Part shown: positions 37,201-52,179 of the stretch, one piece after another
Layout: each line of letters opens with the position of its first letter
Numbering within the stretch: position 1 is the first letter of the stretch
Source of the DNA: Puffinus mauretanicus
Lineage: Eukaryota; Chordata; Aves; Procellariiformes; Procellariidae
Assembly (NCBI GenBank): GCA_023333565.1
Contig: JAJKFH010001792.1
Span: 680,765-744,764, forward strand
DNA: 64,000 nucleotides
Direction of reading: 5' to 3'
Made by a program: the position numbers and the translations under genes
Notes under the pieces: model-generated
What the model was told of the DNA's origin: nothing
Databases searched by the model: none
The model's input: only the letters and a program-made list of their open reading frames with translations

Positions 37201-38197
37201 AGTAAAAAATCAATTTTAAATTCATTTCAGTGAGTTCTGTTTCTTCTCTTCCCTGTGGACAAGTACACCTCATATTATGTGGTACACTAGTTATACTGGC
37301 CACCTTAGCTGATGGATAACAGCTGAGATTAGTTTTCATAGACATAACAGGGACACTGAGTTTCAGGTAAAAGCAGATTTTTCAGAAACTGGACAGAATT
37401 TAACCTTGGTTAAACGTTCTCAAAGCTAAATCATCTCTGGTTCGAGATCTCTTGTACCCCAGAGACCATACTTCTGCACGTGAGACGTCACAACTGACAG
37501 TCCTTAGATGTGTGTGTTTTGGGGACAGTGATAGAGAAATTATTTTAAGTGAAAGGCTTGAGAGCTTGGAATTTGCTTCTGCCCTTGGTATAATGTAAGC
37601 ATGCATACACACCCTGAGAATGTCTTAAATAAGATCTCTAAATCAACAGTACATATTGGCGTTTTTTTCTTCTTAGTTTCCAAACCCTGAGGTGTGCTTG
37701 TGGTATTTCCAAGTTTTTCTCTGATACCACAAAGTCTAAAATTTTCACAGTTTTTATCAAACAGATTTTCTGGAAACACAAAATCTAGTACAGGTGTAAA
37801 AGAGTTTGGATAACCTAGGCATCGAAATTCAACCAAAGTATTGAGTCTTTCCCAATTTAAACTTTGATGCAAAAATGTCTCCAAATGCTCATACTAAGCA
37901 AAGATATGTATTTGTATGTGTGCTTTTCCTACTATATATGAGGGAAACATTTGGTATCTCTTCTGAAGCTTAAATTGTCTCACCGATCTGCAGTCAGATG
38001 TCAATGAATAGATTAAGGCAAGAAGACAAGAAATAAGAGTTGAGTAAGTGTGGTGGAGAAGCTGCTGGGAGTGTCAGTGTTGATCTTTGTCTATGTTGAA
38101 GAGCAAGGAAGTCCTCTGAAAGAAAGGAGCTTCTTGGTTCACAGAAGATCTCTGCAAGACAGATACAAATTTCATTTAGAGGGTGCTAGTTAAGGTC

Positions 38198-38263
38198 TGT
38201 TGACGGTTGGACTTGATGATCTTAGAGGTCTTTTCCAACCTTAATGATTCTATGATTCTATGA
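38198..38263 (+). mobile_element. CR1 LINE 3' end
   Basis: GTTGACGGTTGGACTTGATG, ATCTTAGAGGTCTTTTCCAA and CCTTAATGATTCTATGATTC form the standard avian CR1 terminus in plus orientation, with little divergence. Only about 70 bp are present. Confidence 0.92.
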
Positions 38264-41200
38264 ACACTCTGGATAAATCGACTGAGACGCTACCTCAGGA
38301 CTTGCAGATTTTAGGAATGCTGAGCAAACCTTTTTTTTGTCCAATTTCTAGCAGGTAACCCTTCTGTCTTCTAGCACCTACAAAGCTCCTGGCCTTTGTG
38401 TGGACATAGACTTTAGTGGTGCTACCTTACAACTAACAGCATGGCAATGGAGGAGGTGCAGAAGAGCAAACTCCCACCTGGCAGTGGCTCATCTCTCTGG
38501 TAAGCGCAGGCAGTAACCAGGTTTTAGAACAACCTAATGACTTAGTCCCAGTGTTGACTAAAACCATCAGCAAGAAACTCTGTCACGTGAATTTACACAA
38601 AGCATATTTCTTGGGTCAGGCATGAAATCAAAATTCCTTTAAGGAAGATGAGACTTTAAACACTTGCTGTCGGGGAAAAAAAAAGTCTCCACAGGCCTTA
38701 TCTTACGCCTGATACAGTCACAAACATCTGCTTCCGTTTCAGTTTTTTCTTCTGTTAAAAACTAAAGAGAGTGTTTCCAGATCCCTGGAGCAGCTGTCCC
38801 TTTTAAGACAGATACATAGCAATGTGACACACACTGTTGGACTGTGGATGGGAAAATGCTGTATTTATCAAAACAGACAATTTTTATCTCTTATTTTTGG
38901 ACAATTGCTAGGCAAAGCAGTGGAAGCCTATTACCAGATTTTTCATACAGTATTTTGAATTCTGAGTTAGAAACTGGCAAGTATACGTGGCGTATTTCAG
39001 GAGAGTCTCATCAGTAGCAAATGTGAGATGCAAATTCAACTAAAGCCTACAGTTTAATCCTCATTAAGAGACTCATTGGTGTCCATTTTATCGGGATAAT
39101 GAGATAGAAAACAAGAGTCCTAAGGGAGACCTTAATTAGGAGTTTGGGCATGAGTATATGATGACGGATTCGGGGGGGTTGCTGTCATTGCATTTTGTTG
39201 CTAATATGCATTTGTAAACATATCTTGTTCTCCTAAGCTTTAAAATGCATTTGGGGTCTAGTTCATGTAGCTGTCCTCATTCTATGATTTTTTAAATCCT
39301 TCCTCCAAATTCCTACAGACCTTCAGTCCCTCTGCCCAGTCAGACATTAGGAGATAGGCTTTACTTGCAGGGCTCCTTGCAAATTATTATGCGTTGGCGG
39401 TCAATATGTGAAGCACTGTGAATCTTACAAATCTGATTAAGGATAATCTTAGGGCAAAAGCAGAGGAGAGAAATTCTCGGTCAGGACACACACACCCTGT
39501 TCAAGCTGGGGCAAATCATTTAATCTCTCTATGCCTCTGATCCGTGCCTGTAAAATGGAAATGAATATTATTTGCTTGCTTGTGTTATTTTTCTTATAAT
39601 TATTGTTACCTATTTTAAGCTTCCTCAGACAAAACCTGCTTTTTATTGTGTGTACATAGACCACACGATCTCCGATGATTGTGGATATTAGCTGCTCCTG
39701 CAAGATAAACATATCCTCACCACATCACATTCCTGTTGGACTGCAGCACATCTCCCTTCTCTGCTTTCCCCACAGCTTAAGTACTGCTTGACTATCACAT
39801 AGTACTTGGCTGCTAATTCAGCTAATTAAGTGTTATTTCATGGACAGGCGAATTTCCAGAAGATGAATGACTCTGCGGTGCTCTGACCCCAGAAGCAAGG
39901 AAGGATTTTCAGTACATCAGCACAGCCAGTGGCTCAGGAATGCTCCAGGCCATCAGCTGGTGGGGTCTGGAGCATATAGTGGAGAAATACCCGCCTGTAC
40001 CAGCCCTGTTCTTGCTGTCTTTCTCACGACTCTTTTACCGATCACTATCCAAAGATAGGCTTCCAAACTATAGGAACATTTGGCCTGACTGTAATAGTAA
40101 TAAAATAAGTTTAACCTTTTATTATTATGCTAGTAATTTAATTTAATAACAATTTATTACTATACTATAATTTTATTACTATAAAACAAGTCAGTAACTT
40201 TTCCCTGATCCAAGACAAGATCTACACAGGTCAGCTTTCTCATCTTCCACAACCAATGACTGCACAAGAATGTCCTACTAGGCACGATCCCTACGTGCAA
40301 ATCACCAGAGGCTATGTGGTTGTTGCTGGTTGGCCTGGGCCAAAACCAAGCTGTGAGTCCAGGAACCATTCTAGCAATTAACAGTACAGTTTACTGCCTG
40401 GCAGTGCTTGAACCAGAGCCTGGCTCTGCTTTAGTAGCCCCGCTGCAGCCAAAGGCACCCAAATACAGACACTTCCTTTACGGCAGAACGTATGTCCGTA
40501 ATACCAACAGAGATGTGCAAAACTCCAAAACATTTTGCCTGCAGAGGCTTCTGCTACTGATGCCACATCTGGGGGTTGTTCAGGACCCACAGGGCTGACA
40601 CATCTAGAAGGGAAGAAAGTGATCCCGCAGGGGTGCCTTGATTGGCAGTGTTGACGTGCCCGAGAAAGCACAGCTGTCCTTTTCCACTTCAAACCAAAGA
40701 TAAGAGACATGTTGGTAGAGGCTCATTTTTAAATGTCACCTAGAGGTGGGAGAGCTCCTGTAGGATAGGCAAAACCTGGGTTCTGTGCTCCTCTCAACAT
40801 GGAGAGCAGGTTAAACCAACAGCTCTTCCAGCCACAGGCTAGGATGGGACCATCTACCTCCATGCCTTGTCAAGGCTAGACCTCTGTGTAGAAAGGTTGC
40901 CACCCAATAATTCAGTTGTCCATAATGGAAATCTAGAAAAAAAAATTCAGCAGTGAACTCCAGGTTCACAGTGATATTTATCCCAGAGCTGCAAAAAAAG
41001 TGATTATGTAGGACACATTGTTTTTGTTGGTGTTTCAGGTTAGTTGGCTAAAATAATTCAGCTCAAAAAATCCTTTTGTAAGGTACATAACTTGTCTTGC
41101 TCTCTGGACAGGAGACATGAGCTCTCAGTTCTGGCTGGGCAATAGCTACTGCACTGCTGGGAATAGCTGAATTTAGGTTCCTTTCTGGCTGTGAGATGTA

Positions 41201-41994
41201 GTGTTTAAGGCGGCAGTCCTAAATGTATAAATTTGCAAAGCAGTCCCTTGGATGAGGATGGTGCATAAGCCGCCTGGAGGGACATCTTAGCTGTTTTTTC
41301 TTGAAACAGAAAAGTTTGAGATACCAAACAAAGACAACAACGTTGTCCCACTTTTCTGGCAAAGCTCCAATTTGATAATTACTATTTCACCTATCCATAT
41401 TCCCTGTGCAATTTTAATTGCAAAAGATTACATATGTGTCCCCCTTGAATTCATGGGGCGTTGCTCAGTCATGTTTCATATTTGCCACACTGCCTCCCAA
41501 AATAAAGTGAATTTTGTCAAACGTGGCAGAGGAATGTGTATTGAGATTCTTTACCTCCATAATTCCATACACAAGAGAAACACTGTGTCCCCATATGCCA
41601 CCTTCAGAAAAGATCTTTGGTACAGAGATGGTCTGAGATCACAGAAAGGTCTTATCTCTTCTAGACATCTGTATCAGCTTATCATATCAAGCGGAGATGT
41701 AATTTTTATAGCAATACCCTGTTGTTGTGATGCCTAATATAGGTCTTTGTAAAATTCCATAAAAGATCATTTATAATTGTATAGGCTATTTTTCTTCTTA
41801 TTCATCACCCTGAATGAATTTTTTTTTTTTTTTTTTCTGGTGTTGATTTGCCCGACTTTTAATTCCAGGCACTATATCATGACCTTTTTTCTGTATGAGG
41901 CAGAAGAGTCTTATGATTCCTGGTATTCTGTGCATATGAAGTATAAACTCATGGTTGTCACTATTTAGTCTTGGAGATGTAGTAAAAGAGATGG

Positions 41995-42358
41995 AACTCC
42001 TTAAGTTTAGTCTGGAGAAGAGGAGGCTGAGGGGAGACCTCATCGCGCTCTACAACTACCTGAAAGGAGGTTGTAGCGAGGTGGTGTTGGTCTCTTCTCC
42101 AAGTAACAAGCGATAGGACGAGAGGAAATGGCCTCAAGCCAGCCAGGGGAGGTTTAGATTGGATTAGGAAAATCTTTACTGTTACTGCAAGAGTCAGGCC
42201 TTGCTTCTGCCCAGGGAAGAGAGCCACCATCCCTGGAAGTATTTAAAAGACGTGTAGATGAGGTGGTGTAGTGGGCATGGTGTGTTGGATTGACGGTTGG
42301 ACACGATGATCTTAGAGGTCTTTTCCAACCTTACTGATTCTATGATTCTATGATTCTA
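41995..42358 (+). mobile_element. CR1 LINE 3' fragment, relatively young
   Basis: About 360 bp of CR1 3' sequence: CTGGAGAAGAGGAGGCTGAG, GGGAGACCTCATCGCGCTCT, ACAACTACCTGAAAGGAGG, AGAGGAAATGGCCTCAAGC, then GATGATCTTAGAGGTCTTTT, CCAACCTTACTGATTC and two or more TATGATTC repeats. It matches the conserved order well. Confidence 0.95.
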
Positions 42359-45300
42359 AGTTTTCCAGTGTAAGATTTTTAGTGCTGACAGTAGCTTTCC
42401 ACGCGTTTTTCAGTTTTCCTGAAAACTTTTTTAATGTCTAGAGATCTGAACTCAATAAAGTATTGATCTCTTCAGTGATGTGCTTGGAGACAGAATCACT
42501 GCTATTCATTACTAACCCTATGTTATACATACAAGAACATTATTAATTCTCATCCCTTCTAAATTTTTTTGCTTGTAGATGATGAACCCAGTCTTCAGAC
42601 AGAGCTTTTATGTTTAGAAGTATGACTTTACAATTGCTCATTTTAAACATGTTGTCATTGAACAAACATGTTTGACTAAATATTCCAAGTCACTATATGT
42701 GACAATGGCCAAGTTTTTTTACCTCTGAACAATTTACAACGTTCTTTATGGTGTACCTTTGCTTCCCACCCAGGAACTTGCTGAACAGTGGCTTTGTTTG
42801 TTTACAGAATTGAGGATTTATTGGCCTATTTGGTACTTCTGGAGATGCAGCAGGCAGTTAGTCAACTGTAACAGCTCCTGAATCCCAGCTGTGTCTACTA
42901 AGCACATAGAAACTGGAAAACATTGGATCTGCTGCAGACGTCTATCCCAAAAATCCCTTGTCAGAAATCCCTGCACTACACTGTTCCTCTGAAAACTCTG
43001 TTCATAGCAGAAGAGTTTTATTCAGAGCAAACTAGTTTTCCTCTGCACTATAAGCCACCCCTTGACATAAGCAGTTTCTCTCCGTCTTTAAACATCCCCA
43101 TTTGAAGAACAGTATTGATAAGGTTATGAAAAATCAAGCGTGGAATCACCCAGACATTTCAGATTTCCTGGAGGGTTTCTGGCAACGCTCTGTTTGTCTG
43201 TACCACATTTGACTCCATGGTACCTGAACACCAAGCTGAGTCAGAGGGACTGGAGTCGCTGATGTTTTTTATCTCTGAGAAAATACACTGTAGATGATTT
43301 CAGAATTGCCTCAGGGTCTTATTCTTCAGGTTTTAGTGTGCATCGGTTACAAGAGGAAAACAGTATTAACTAGAAACCAAACAGAAAATAACTAAACTGG
43401 GTCATTCCACAGCCAGTTATTATAAGGGCTTTCTAACCTCTCAAAGGCTGTCCAGACACTGGTTTTACAAAGTGCCCCTTTAGAGAGACAACTTGCATCT
43501 TCATTTTCCAGTCTTGTCTTTCACACTTGTGCGAAAACCTTCGCAGTCATTAATCACCGGCTTGCAGCAAAATAAGCAGAACCTCTGAACCTGTCTCACA
43601 CCAGAGTACCATTAAGAAAAATAATTTATCATTTAACTCGACGTTGTTCGCATGTGAAGTTTATCTCGCCTAATGAGATGTTGTTCTCCATGAGTATTTT
43701 TTTCCCCTATTTCATTATTACGACTCCCTTTAGGCAGGTTTCCCTTGAGTTTTAATTATGAAAACAACACCTGTTTTCAGTGCCACTGTTAAGAGTTTTC
43801 ATCCGCTCCAGAGAAAGCATTTGCTTCTCTGTTATCTTGAATGTCTTCCACCCTCTGCATTGATTTCCCAGAAAATGTATCGATTTTATCCTGACATTTC
43901 AGTGAATGCCTCATCTTCCTCATTCTTCCTTTTTCTGAGTTTTAGAAAGCTACACTCACCCTTGTTCTCTCCGGTCTTCCAATTAGGGAGTAGTTGTGAT
44001 TCTCCTTTTCTGCTTTAAACCCCTATGTGATCAGACTTTTTGCCGCTGTGCCCTGTGCTTTTTGAACCTGCTCTCCAGGCCACTAGGGAAATGCAAGGAT
44101 TTTTTTCTTGGTCTTTAGTCAAACCTTAAGACCTGCTGCAATATTTCTACACAAAGATTGCTCTGCTTTTAAGCTCCACTTTAAGAGTTATTTTCATCTG
44201 TCGCGTTTGTGTTGGTTTGGATTGAAAAGCCTGGTGTTTTGTCATGTTCAGTACATCCATCATATCATCTAATATTAAAATATGCTTGTGTTGGCTTCAA
44301 GACCATGGGCAAAATGCTTCTCCTAAAGTATTCTGGTTATGTCTGGAGTCTGTGTTATTGTTATGTTAGTGGTTTATTGCATTAGAAATAATAAATAGTG
44401 GTGAATAATAGAGTAGTTCCTGCCTTCAGTATCTTCTGCCTTTCTCTCATATATGATTTTTCATCACTGGTGTGGGGAAAATAGGGCATCAAACAGCCAA
44501 GAAGAATAATTTCCACTATATAATAATAAAGCAGCAGTTCACATCTAGCAACTTACATTGAAAAAACAAAGAAAAGTAGGCTTAAAACACTGCCAGGCTT
44601 ATAATATTAGTCATCTAGGGAGCTGGACAGAATTGACTATTAGACAAAATATCTACAAGGAAATTTGTGGATTCTCCTTAAAGAAAGTGATTTGTCATGC
44701 AAGCCACTGTGTCAGAGCTGAGCAATATCTTGGACAAAGCCAAAGAACTGAGTAAGATCTAAATCCCAAAGCACAGCCATGTATGGAGGGGGTTTGGGAT
44801 CCATTTTGTCCAACACAAACCACTTAAAAAGGGAATGACTACTTTAAACTAGATATTCAGCTTCCTCCTATAGCTTATATAGACAAATAATTGAAGTGTC
44901 AAAACACTTGGTCTTAGGAAAGGATCAGCAGCTGTTTCAATGTGACATCAGAAGAATCAAGCTTAGACTAAATGCCTAATTTTTACGTATGTAAAGGTAG
45001 ATTGGATGTTTTCCACCCTAAATTTCCCTGAATCATTCTAACAGGAGTAGCTTCAGGTTTCATAGTCATGTTCCAAACCTGATCACCACAGCTTGGCACT
45101 CTAAAATCATCACTGAAGTTTTAATGGAACACACTTTATCACCCCTTCTTCCATCCCTCATGTAATGATTGTGTTAACAGTTAATTCCCTGTCCTCCCAT
45201 CCTCAGAAACTCAACTGTAACAAAACAAATAGCTGAAGCAATCAAAGTGTGCAACGTTTATTTTTTCCAGTCTTTTAGGATGTTTCCAGATGACAAACTT

Positions 45301-45487
45301 AAAAAATATACCATGACTGTTCATTTCTTTCTTCTCTAGTAGTGGTGAGTCAAATCAATTCAATTTTCACTGTGAATTTTCTGGATCAGTGTTACCTCAC
45401 TCTTAGATACCTTGAAATAAAATCCACAAGCATTTCTCGCATTGTTTGCAACTAAAGAAGTGATTGAAATGAATCCACATTTTAGAT

Positions 45488-45517
45488 TTTAAATAAATAA
45501 ATAAATAAATAAATAAA
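45488..45517. repeat. (TAAA)n microsatellite
   Basis: About seven uninterrupted copies of a 4-base AAAT/TAAA unit. Confidence 0.9.
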
Positions 45518-48410
45518 CACTGGAAGAATGTTATAGTAAAAATTTACATTAACCTCCCTCCTTCCCTCTTTCCCACCTTCTCATCTTCCTTCCAGATAGT
45601 GTCTTTCTTGAAATCCATATAATTTCCTGTGAGGACAGATCTTTAATTTTGAGTTTATTTGCAGAAACCTCCTTTTGAATGTATGTGTGTGCATATTTGT
45701 GTATATTTTTATATGTATATCTATCATGATTTGTGAGACAAACTAAATATATGTTCTGGTTTAATTAGATCTCCATGCCATTAAAATATTCTGCCTCTAA
45801 AAATGATTATTTCATTATTTTTCATTTTGTTATGAGTATTTTGAAGACCTAGAGGAATATAGGTGAGCTTAAATAACAGGAATTTTCATGAAAAAAAAAG
45901 AGCTACTAGATCAAATTCACAGATAATATTTTGAAATAAGTGAATGTGGGCATAAATCTAATGGGAAAAAGTATATTTAATGATCCGGAAGATACAGAAT
46001 TAGCAGACTTTTCAGTTTAATTGGAAATACTTTGTCCTAAGTTCTTGCCATCCCAATGGCAGATGTTAATTTCAGTTTAAAAATGGTCATGAACAGCATC
46101 CTTGTATCTTTGCTACTACTTGGAAGAAACATGACAAGTTCCTGCCAAAGGTTGTGAATATAAATTTAAGACTACATTCTGATTTTTCTCATGGAGGGTT
46201 CTCCCAAGGTTTTAAATTCAGGTCAGCAAAAGTAGCATGAGATTTTCCTCAGCCATACAGGACTTCCTGAGCACTACATCGCAATTCCTATACTAATGCT
46301 TTTTCAGAATTGCACTGCTTTTCCAAGTCCCATCACAGATCCGCATGTTTTCCCTTCAAGGAGTTTAGCTGACAAAATTTATTTGGTACCAGTTTTTATG
46401 CATTGTGTTGTATTTAGCCTTCAATGCTTGCCAGCAATGATACTTTTGGGCTAAATCTATGGTATACTAGGATTACCATTAATATGAAGGTGGCTGAGTA
46501 TTACTACTGAAAAAAACATCTGAGACTAAGGGTTTTCAGGATAAAAGAGAAGTCTTAATTACCATACAAAATTTCAGATACAGTGGAAAGGTGATGAAGA
46601 GTCTTAAAGGCCATCTATTGCAGTAGATGTAATAGTAGATTATGTGGGAGAGGAGTTTGTGTAGCTGGATGATAAAAAGGAGATGAAGAACCTTATGGTT
46701 CTTGTGGAGACTTGACTTTTGGGAAGATCTACAAACTGTGGCATTAGAACTCCATTTTTTTTCCCTAGGAGGTTCACAACATGTCCTACAGCCCATGGTT
46801 CAGGTTTTTCCTAGACTATAAAAAATGGGGATGTAGTGAAGAATGAAGTGAAACAGAAGGCAAGACTGGAAGAAGATTTCTTAGTCTTCTAAGAGTTTTG
46901 CAAGCTCTGAGCAATTCACTATAGAATAAATTCACTTAATCTATTAATATGAATAGTCTATTTTGTTCCAGTGGAAAACCCACAGACTGCTATTTAACAT
47001 CAATAAGTATAACCTGGCCTTTACCATGCTATCAATTTGCTTTATATTTTTGTCCTATTTTTTATCTAAAAAAAAAAAATCCTAGCCAGCTTTGAACAAG
47101 GAGATTCCAATGGATTTGTTTTGGTTTTGTTATATTGCAGCAAGCAAAAGGAAGGGGTAACATTTTCAATTATCCATGATCCCAACAATTCAGATGACTC
47201 ACATCCACAAAGTCATAGTCCTTGAAGCACTGGTTTTACAGGAAACTTTGCTAAAACAACCAACCATTCATCAAGAGATAATTGCCAGCATTGGGTAAAC
47301 TTGCAGAACCCAAAGAAAGCTGAGGGACTTTTTATGTTGGCGAAGACTATTCCTCATCGGATGGCAGTTGCAGCTTTGGAACTGCAATTGCTGCCGCACT
47401 TTGTTAAATCTGGTATTCATAAAAAAAAAAAAAATCCACAAACAACACAAAAGTGAAACAAAAGCCCTGCTAATGTTTAAATTTTATAGTGAGATACAGC
47501 CACAAGGCACTAGCACAGAAGAGTATTTCTGATTGGCTACCAGCTGTTGGAGCTGAACAGATGAGCTGGAAAGTAGCAATTTACAAGCTATTTCATATTT
47601 AAAACTGTTAGGTCCTGTGCAAAACAATCTTTTCTCTCTGGGAAAAACAACAGGAAAAAAAAATAAAAAAAAAAGGTCCCCAGAAGAAAGGAAACATCCA
47701 CTGAGAACAGATTCTCCCAGCACAATGAGAAATTTCAGATTTCTCTTTATTCTTTCAAATATTTTATTTCTTTCAAACAAATACTTTATTCTTTCAAATG
47801 AATCAATGTCATTTAATTATGTTAAAAATCAGACTCGTTCCTTAGAAACATTAACTACTAACTGGCTTCACCTCTGCCGTGTTGTAAAGTGTCACAGTTT
47901 AACTTATAGCTCCCTTTTTAATCATTGTTGTATTGACAGAGCAATTTTAATACAGTCTTCCAGAATTTCTGAATGCAGTTAGGTAAATTGTGATTAATTA
48001 AGAAAGATTATTGTGCTTAAACTAGAATGGAAATAATAAATGTTTATTTCAGGAAAATGTAAAAGATTTGTGCAAAACCATTTCATTCTATATATAGTCC
48101 TTCATTTAACAGCTCTGCAAACCTGCAAAAGTTGGTTCTTGTTGAAAACTGCCAGGCTACATACAATGAAATCTGGAGTAGTAATACCAGAGAGCTGTCA
48201 GTCAGCCATCCATCCATCTAATTGGCTTCTTACCATCTTTCCATCATGTTTTTTTTATAACTGGTCGCCTCTGGCTAAAATGCAAATCATGAGGAAGAGC
48301 CGTCTAGAAAAAGCTGCTGCTTTCTTAATTATCTGTCAGAGTATGGACCAGTGGACCCTGGGCCGCAGAGTAGAGTTATGCTAAGCAGCAAGGCATCATG
48401 GGAATTGGAG

Positions 48411-48710
48411 TGACAGCTCATTTTCCTCCTGTGTTTTTTCCACGTTCGAATGACAATGCAGAAATACGGGTTTTTCCCACACATTCTCTGAACACCTGGG
48501 CCAATGCTCAGGGGAACACAAAGCCAAAACTGTCACATTTCCAGACATGGTCTTATTGCTGTCACTGTGACAGGATTGTTGACAAATGCCAGCAGTCATC
48601 TCAGCATCTTGGGAAATGTCTGCCGTGGTTGTGTCAACAGCCTGACAGAAATTGTTAATGTTTAAACTTCTTCCACTGACAGAATCCTGTCTTGCTGACA
48701 GTATTTGTCA
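48411..48710. promoter_or_regulatory. Dense TGACAG cluster, candidate TALE-factor element
   Basis: TGACAG or its complement CTGTCA occurs seven times: 48411, 48530, 48559, 48568, 48643, 48677 and 48696. TGACAA variants add sites at 48451, 48580 and 48705. The two central sites form a 15-base palindrome CTGTCACTGTGACAG (48559-48573). By chance about 0.15 hexamer matches would be expected in 300 bp. TGACAG is the core bound by MEIS/PKNOX/TGIF homeodomain proteins. Enhancer activity is inferred, not shown. Confidence 0.35.
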
Positions 48711-51700
48711 TATGAAACTCAATCTTTGTCAAACTTGCTTAAAAATTAACACTTCCTCCATTTCTTTTGCAGCTAACTGCCTGTGAGCTTTTTTTTTTTC
48801 CTTAAGTAATAAGATTTCAACAAGGTAATATTCCACGGTCCACAATGACTCCAAGAGCACAAGCACATTATGAACTTATGGCCAGCTTGTCCTTTTGACC
48901 TCTGCTACAATGATAATTATGCTTTTATTCCTTGCCCATTTTTTTTGCCTTAGGAATCAAAGTTCTGAATTATTCAAGAGCCATAAAAATCCTATTTCTC
49001 AGTGTACAATGTGGAAAATCAATTAAACAGAGTTAGCTTAGCACTTATATAAAAATCAAGTTACAAGTTTGTAGACATACATTAACTGAGTCTTTCTCCA
49101 ACTTTGGTTTTGAAGGTCAGTCCAGCTGGATAGAGAAACAGGGTCAGTAAGTCTTACCTGGAAATCTTATTCCAGCTCTAAATCTGAAAAGTCCTAGGAT
49201 GAGTATGGGTTTGTACAAATGAAAAGGCAAGCCCCATAATCAATGTTGTATACCTTCCAAAAAATGGCATGGGAATATCATGGATGATTTGAATTTATTT
49301 GAATGAACATGGTTGCACGCAAGAAGACCTGAACTAATCATCAATATCTCATTAGGTGCTAAGAACGAAGTATAACGTGGAAGACTTCTGCATATTTTTA
49401 TGCTTAAGTAGGAAAACTTGAAGGACAAATGTACAACCAGAGGTGTGGAGAGCTTCAGAATGGTGCAAGACATGACCTTGGAGCTCCATTAGGAAGAGTT
49501 TTGCCTGTGAATCCCTACTGATACCAAACCATGTCCCCTGGTGGCATTATGCAATCAATAGTTGTTAGGATATCTCTAAGTCAGTAAAAAAATCAAACCT
49601 TGGCTGTTCACAATGACTGAAGATTTAGCAGGAGTGATGTCCTGGATACATTTTAAAGCTAGGTATTTGTACCTTCTCCCACTTATTGCCTTCACAGAAA
49701 ATATTTAGTGAGCACTTCTCTAACCTTTGGGAAAGTGAATCCATTCCATTAGTAATCCTTGCATAGGCCTGATATTGTGTTCCAAATGTTTCATTTGGAT
49801 CAAATATTATTCTTCATTTAACTTCCTAACCTGATAGCTGTGTATTGTTAAGTGTCTGTCATTTTCTGGCTACTGAAAAGGACAGAAGCAATCCCTAGGC
49901 AGAGGGTTACCATATGTAGCATTGGTATAAAGAAACAATATAATCCAAGACACCGAACATGGGCCAGAGAGCTAAGGCTGCCTTTATCTTCACTTCAGTA
50001 CTGACTCTGCCTTTCAGTGTGGTTTTTTCCGGTTGCATAGGGCAAACTATTAAAACTTAGGTCCCTAGAATTAGTTATGAAACACCATACATAAGCAATT
50101 AAGTATGTCACCTGTTTCTAGAAAAGAAGACCATCCGACTCTTCTGTTGTAGACAATAGTGGCTAAAGGTGCTCAGCATCTCTGTGAAATAGGGTATTTC
50201 TTTAAGCACTAGGTTGTTAAACAACTTATGGCATTTGGTCTACAGGTTGAGTTTGGACTTGGTATTGTCACATCTTACTCCTGCTGCTGGGTGGATACCC
50301 TCAGTTTGGTTTCCTATACAAGGTATGAGAACAGCTAGGTACCTAAGGATGAGACCTGTAGAAGTCAGCAGCCTGAGCAAGGGACTGCCTACAAGAGTAA
50401 GAAATGTGAGCAAGAGGAAGAATGATCTGTGGTCACAGTCCTTAATTACATGAACATTTATATACCTTGTGTCATCCGCACCTGTTTCAGCTTCCTAGTG
50501 GATTGAGACTGACTGACAAGAGAGGTCGGGCAGTGCATTTGCTGTGAAATGCTGGGATTTTAGGTGTTGAAATTTCCAGCATCATGATTTGAATATTTCA
50601 TGCTCACTGAAAGAAAAGGAGGTGTTCCTGGGGAACAATCAAGGTGCCAAGGAAAAGTGGACTCCTCTTCCATTAGGAAGCAGCTGAGAAAACATTCTCC
50701 ATAGTCCATTTACGGATTTAGCAATTCCTACTTAAGCTTAAAAAATGATTTAAGAACAGGGCCTTATCTTGCCTGTATCTTCACTTTCCCACTTACCAAA
50801 CTGAGATAATTATATTCAGCTACTCTGGAATATCTAAGAAATTGCAAATTACAAGATAATAGAATGTCCTAGTATTGTTATTTCTTGTTTTGAAGTGATT
50901 TTGAAGTTTACCACCAAATATTATAATGATGTAGGTTTTCTTTCTTTTACATCTTGGGCAGTGAAATCAGTCTGAATGTGTTTGAAATTTGGAAGTTTTA
51001 TAAAATTTCTAGCAGAAATTGAAGATATTGCATACATAACCATGATCTGCTTCCAAGAATGAAATTTAAACACTGTTAAATTAGGACATATAAAATATTG
51101 CCAGAGGAATCCAATCTTTTCTGAATTTTGCATCATTTAATCTCACAAATGTTTGCTTATGCTACTATATTTTAAGCCGATTATCAAGCAGAATCAATTA
51201 TCGTTTTCCAGTGTACGGGAATGATGTCAGATGAATGTAGCAGATGGTAAAATTTGATATTGTCGATCTGATCTGTAATTCTAAGAGAGTTTCAGTTCAG
51301 AGATTTGAAAATTCTTTATGAAGCAATGTCACCTCTATTTTACAAGTAAAGAAACTCAACAGACCAGCCAGAGCTACAAAGGTAAGTGCCATACCACTGG
51401 TACTGATGCATAGACATATTTATGTGACTTGGTCAGAGCCATAAAGTGAATTGATTGCAGGCCCAAGTTCAAAATCTCATGTGCCCAGAATCTTACCCTT
51501 TGCATAATGGAAACAATCCCATATGTGTCTGTCAAAAAGCATGCTAGAGTTTGAAACAAATCCATCCTGCCATTCCTGAGTTAGCTCTGGGTGAAAGTTA
51601 TGTGTATCTGTATAAACCAAAATTCTGGTCACAAATTTGTTTGGTTTTTTAAGTTCTCTCTGTCAAAAAGAAAAGTTTGAAGGTTTAAACTTGATTTCAA

Positions 51701-52179
51701 ATTATTCATTTATGCAATATTAAATTTGACTGGAATAAGAAAAGGGTTTGACTAAAAAAAAGTAGGCAGTGCTCAGCAATTCCGTACCAGACATGAGCAG
51801 TGAAAAAAACTTGAGCTACACAGATGGGGTCCTATCACATGTAAGATGCAAAATTCAGCCCTGCAATGAAAGACTTTGGATCCACACAGGGTTTATCTGG
51901 AAGCTGCTTGGAAGTTGGCTGCTTGGAAGTCGGCAGACTGAAAGATAGATATTGAAAACTTAAACTAGCTCTTTGTATTCCCTGGCCGGCCTTGCAGCAA
52001 CCTATTCTTCCCCAAACCATGGCACGTCTGCGCACAGCTTCTCTGAGTGATCACCTGCACTGAGCGAAACTGAAAATCCTTCATTCTCCTTGACACAACT
52101 AAGATGATGTAAAGAAGAGAACAGAGTCGAAAAGCCTATGAGAGCAGAGCAGAGCATAGACTATGCAGCCTGAGTCCTG

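Larger units (their letters stand above)
33949..41994. other. Gene-free stretch with one CR1 end and A/T repeats
   Basis: No gene is recognised. The stretch contains a three-copy A/T-rich tandem repeat (34241-34296), a CR1 3' end (38198-38263), an A/T-rich tract near 40090-40190 and a T-run at about 41818-41838. Confidence 0.5.
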
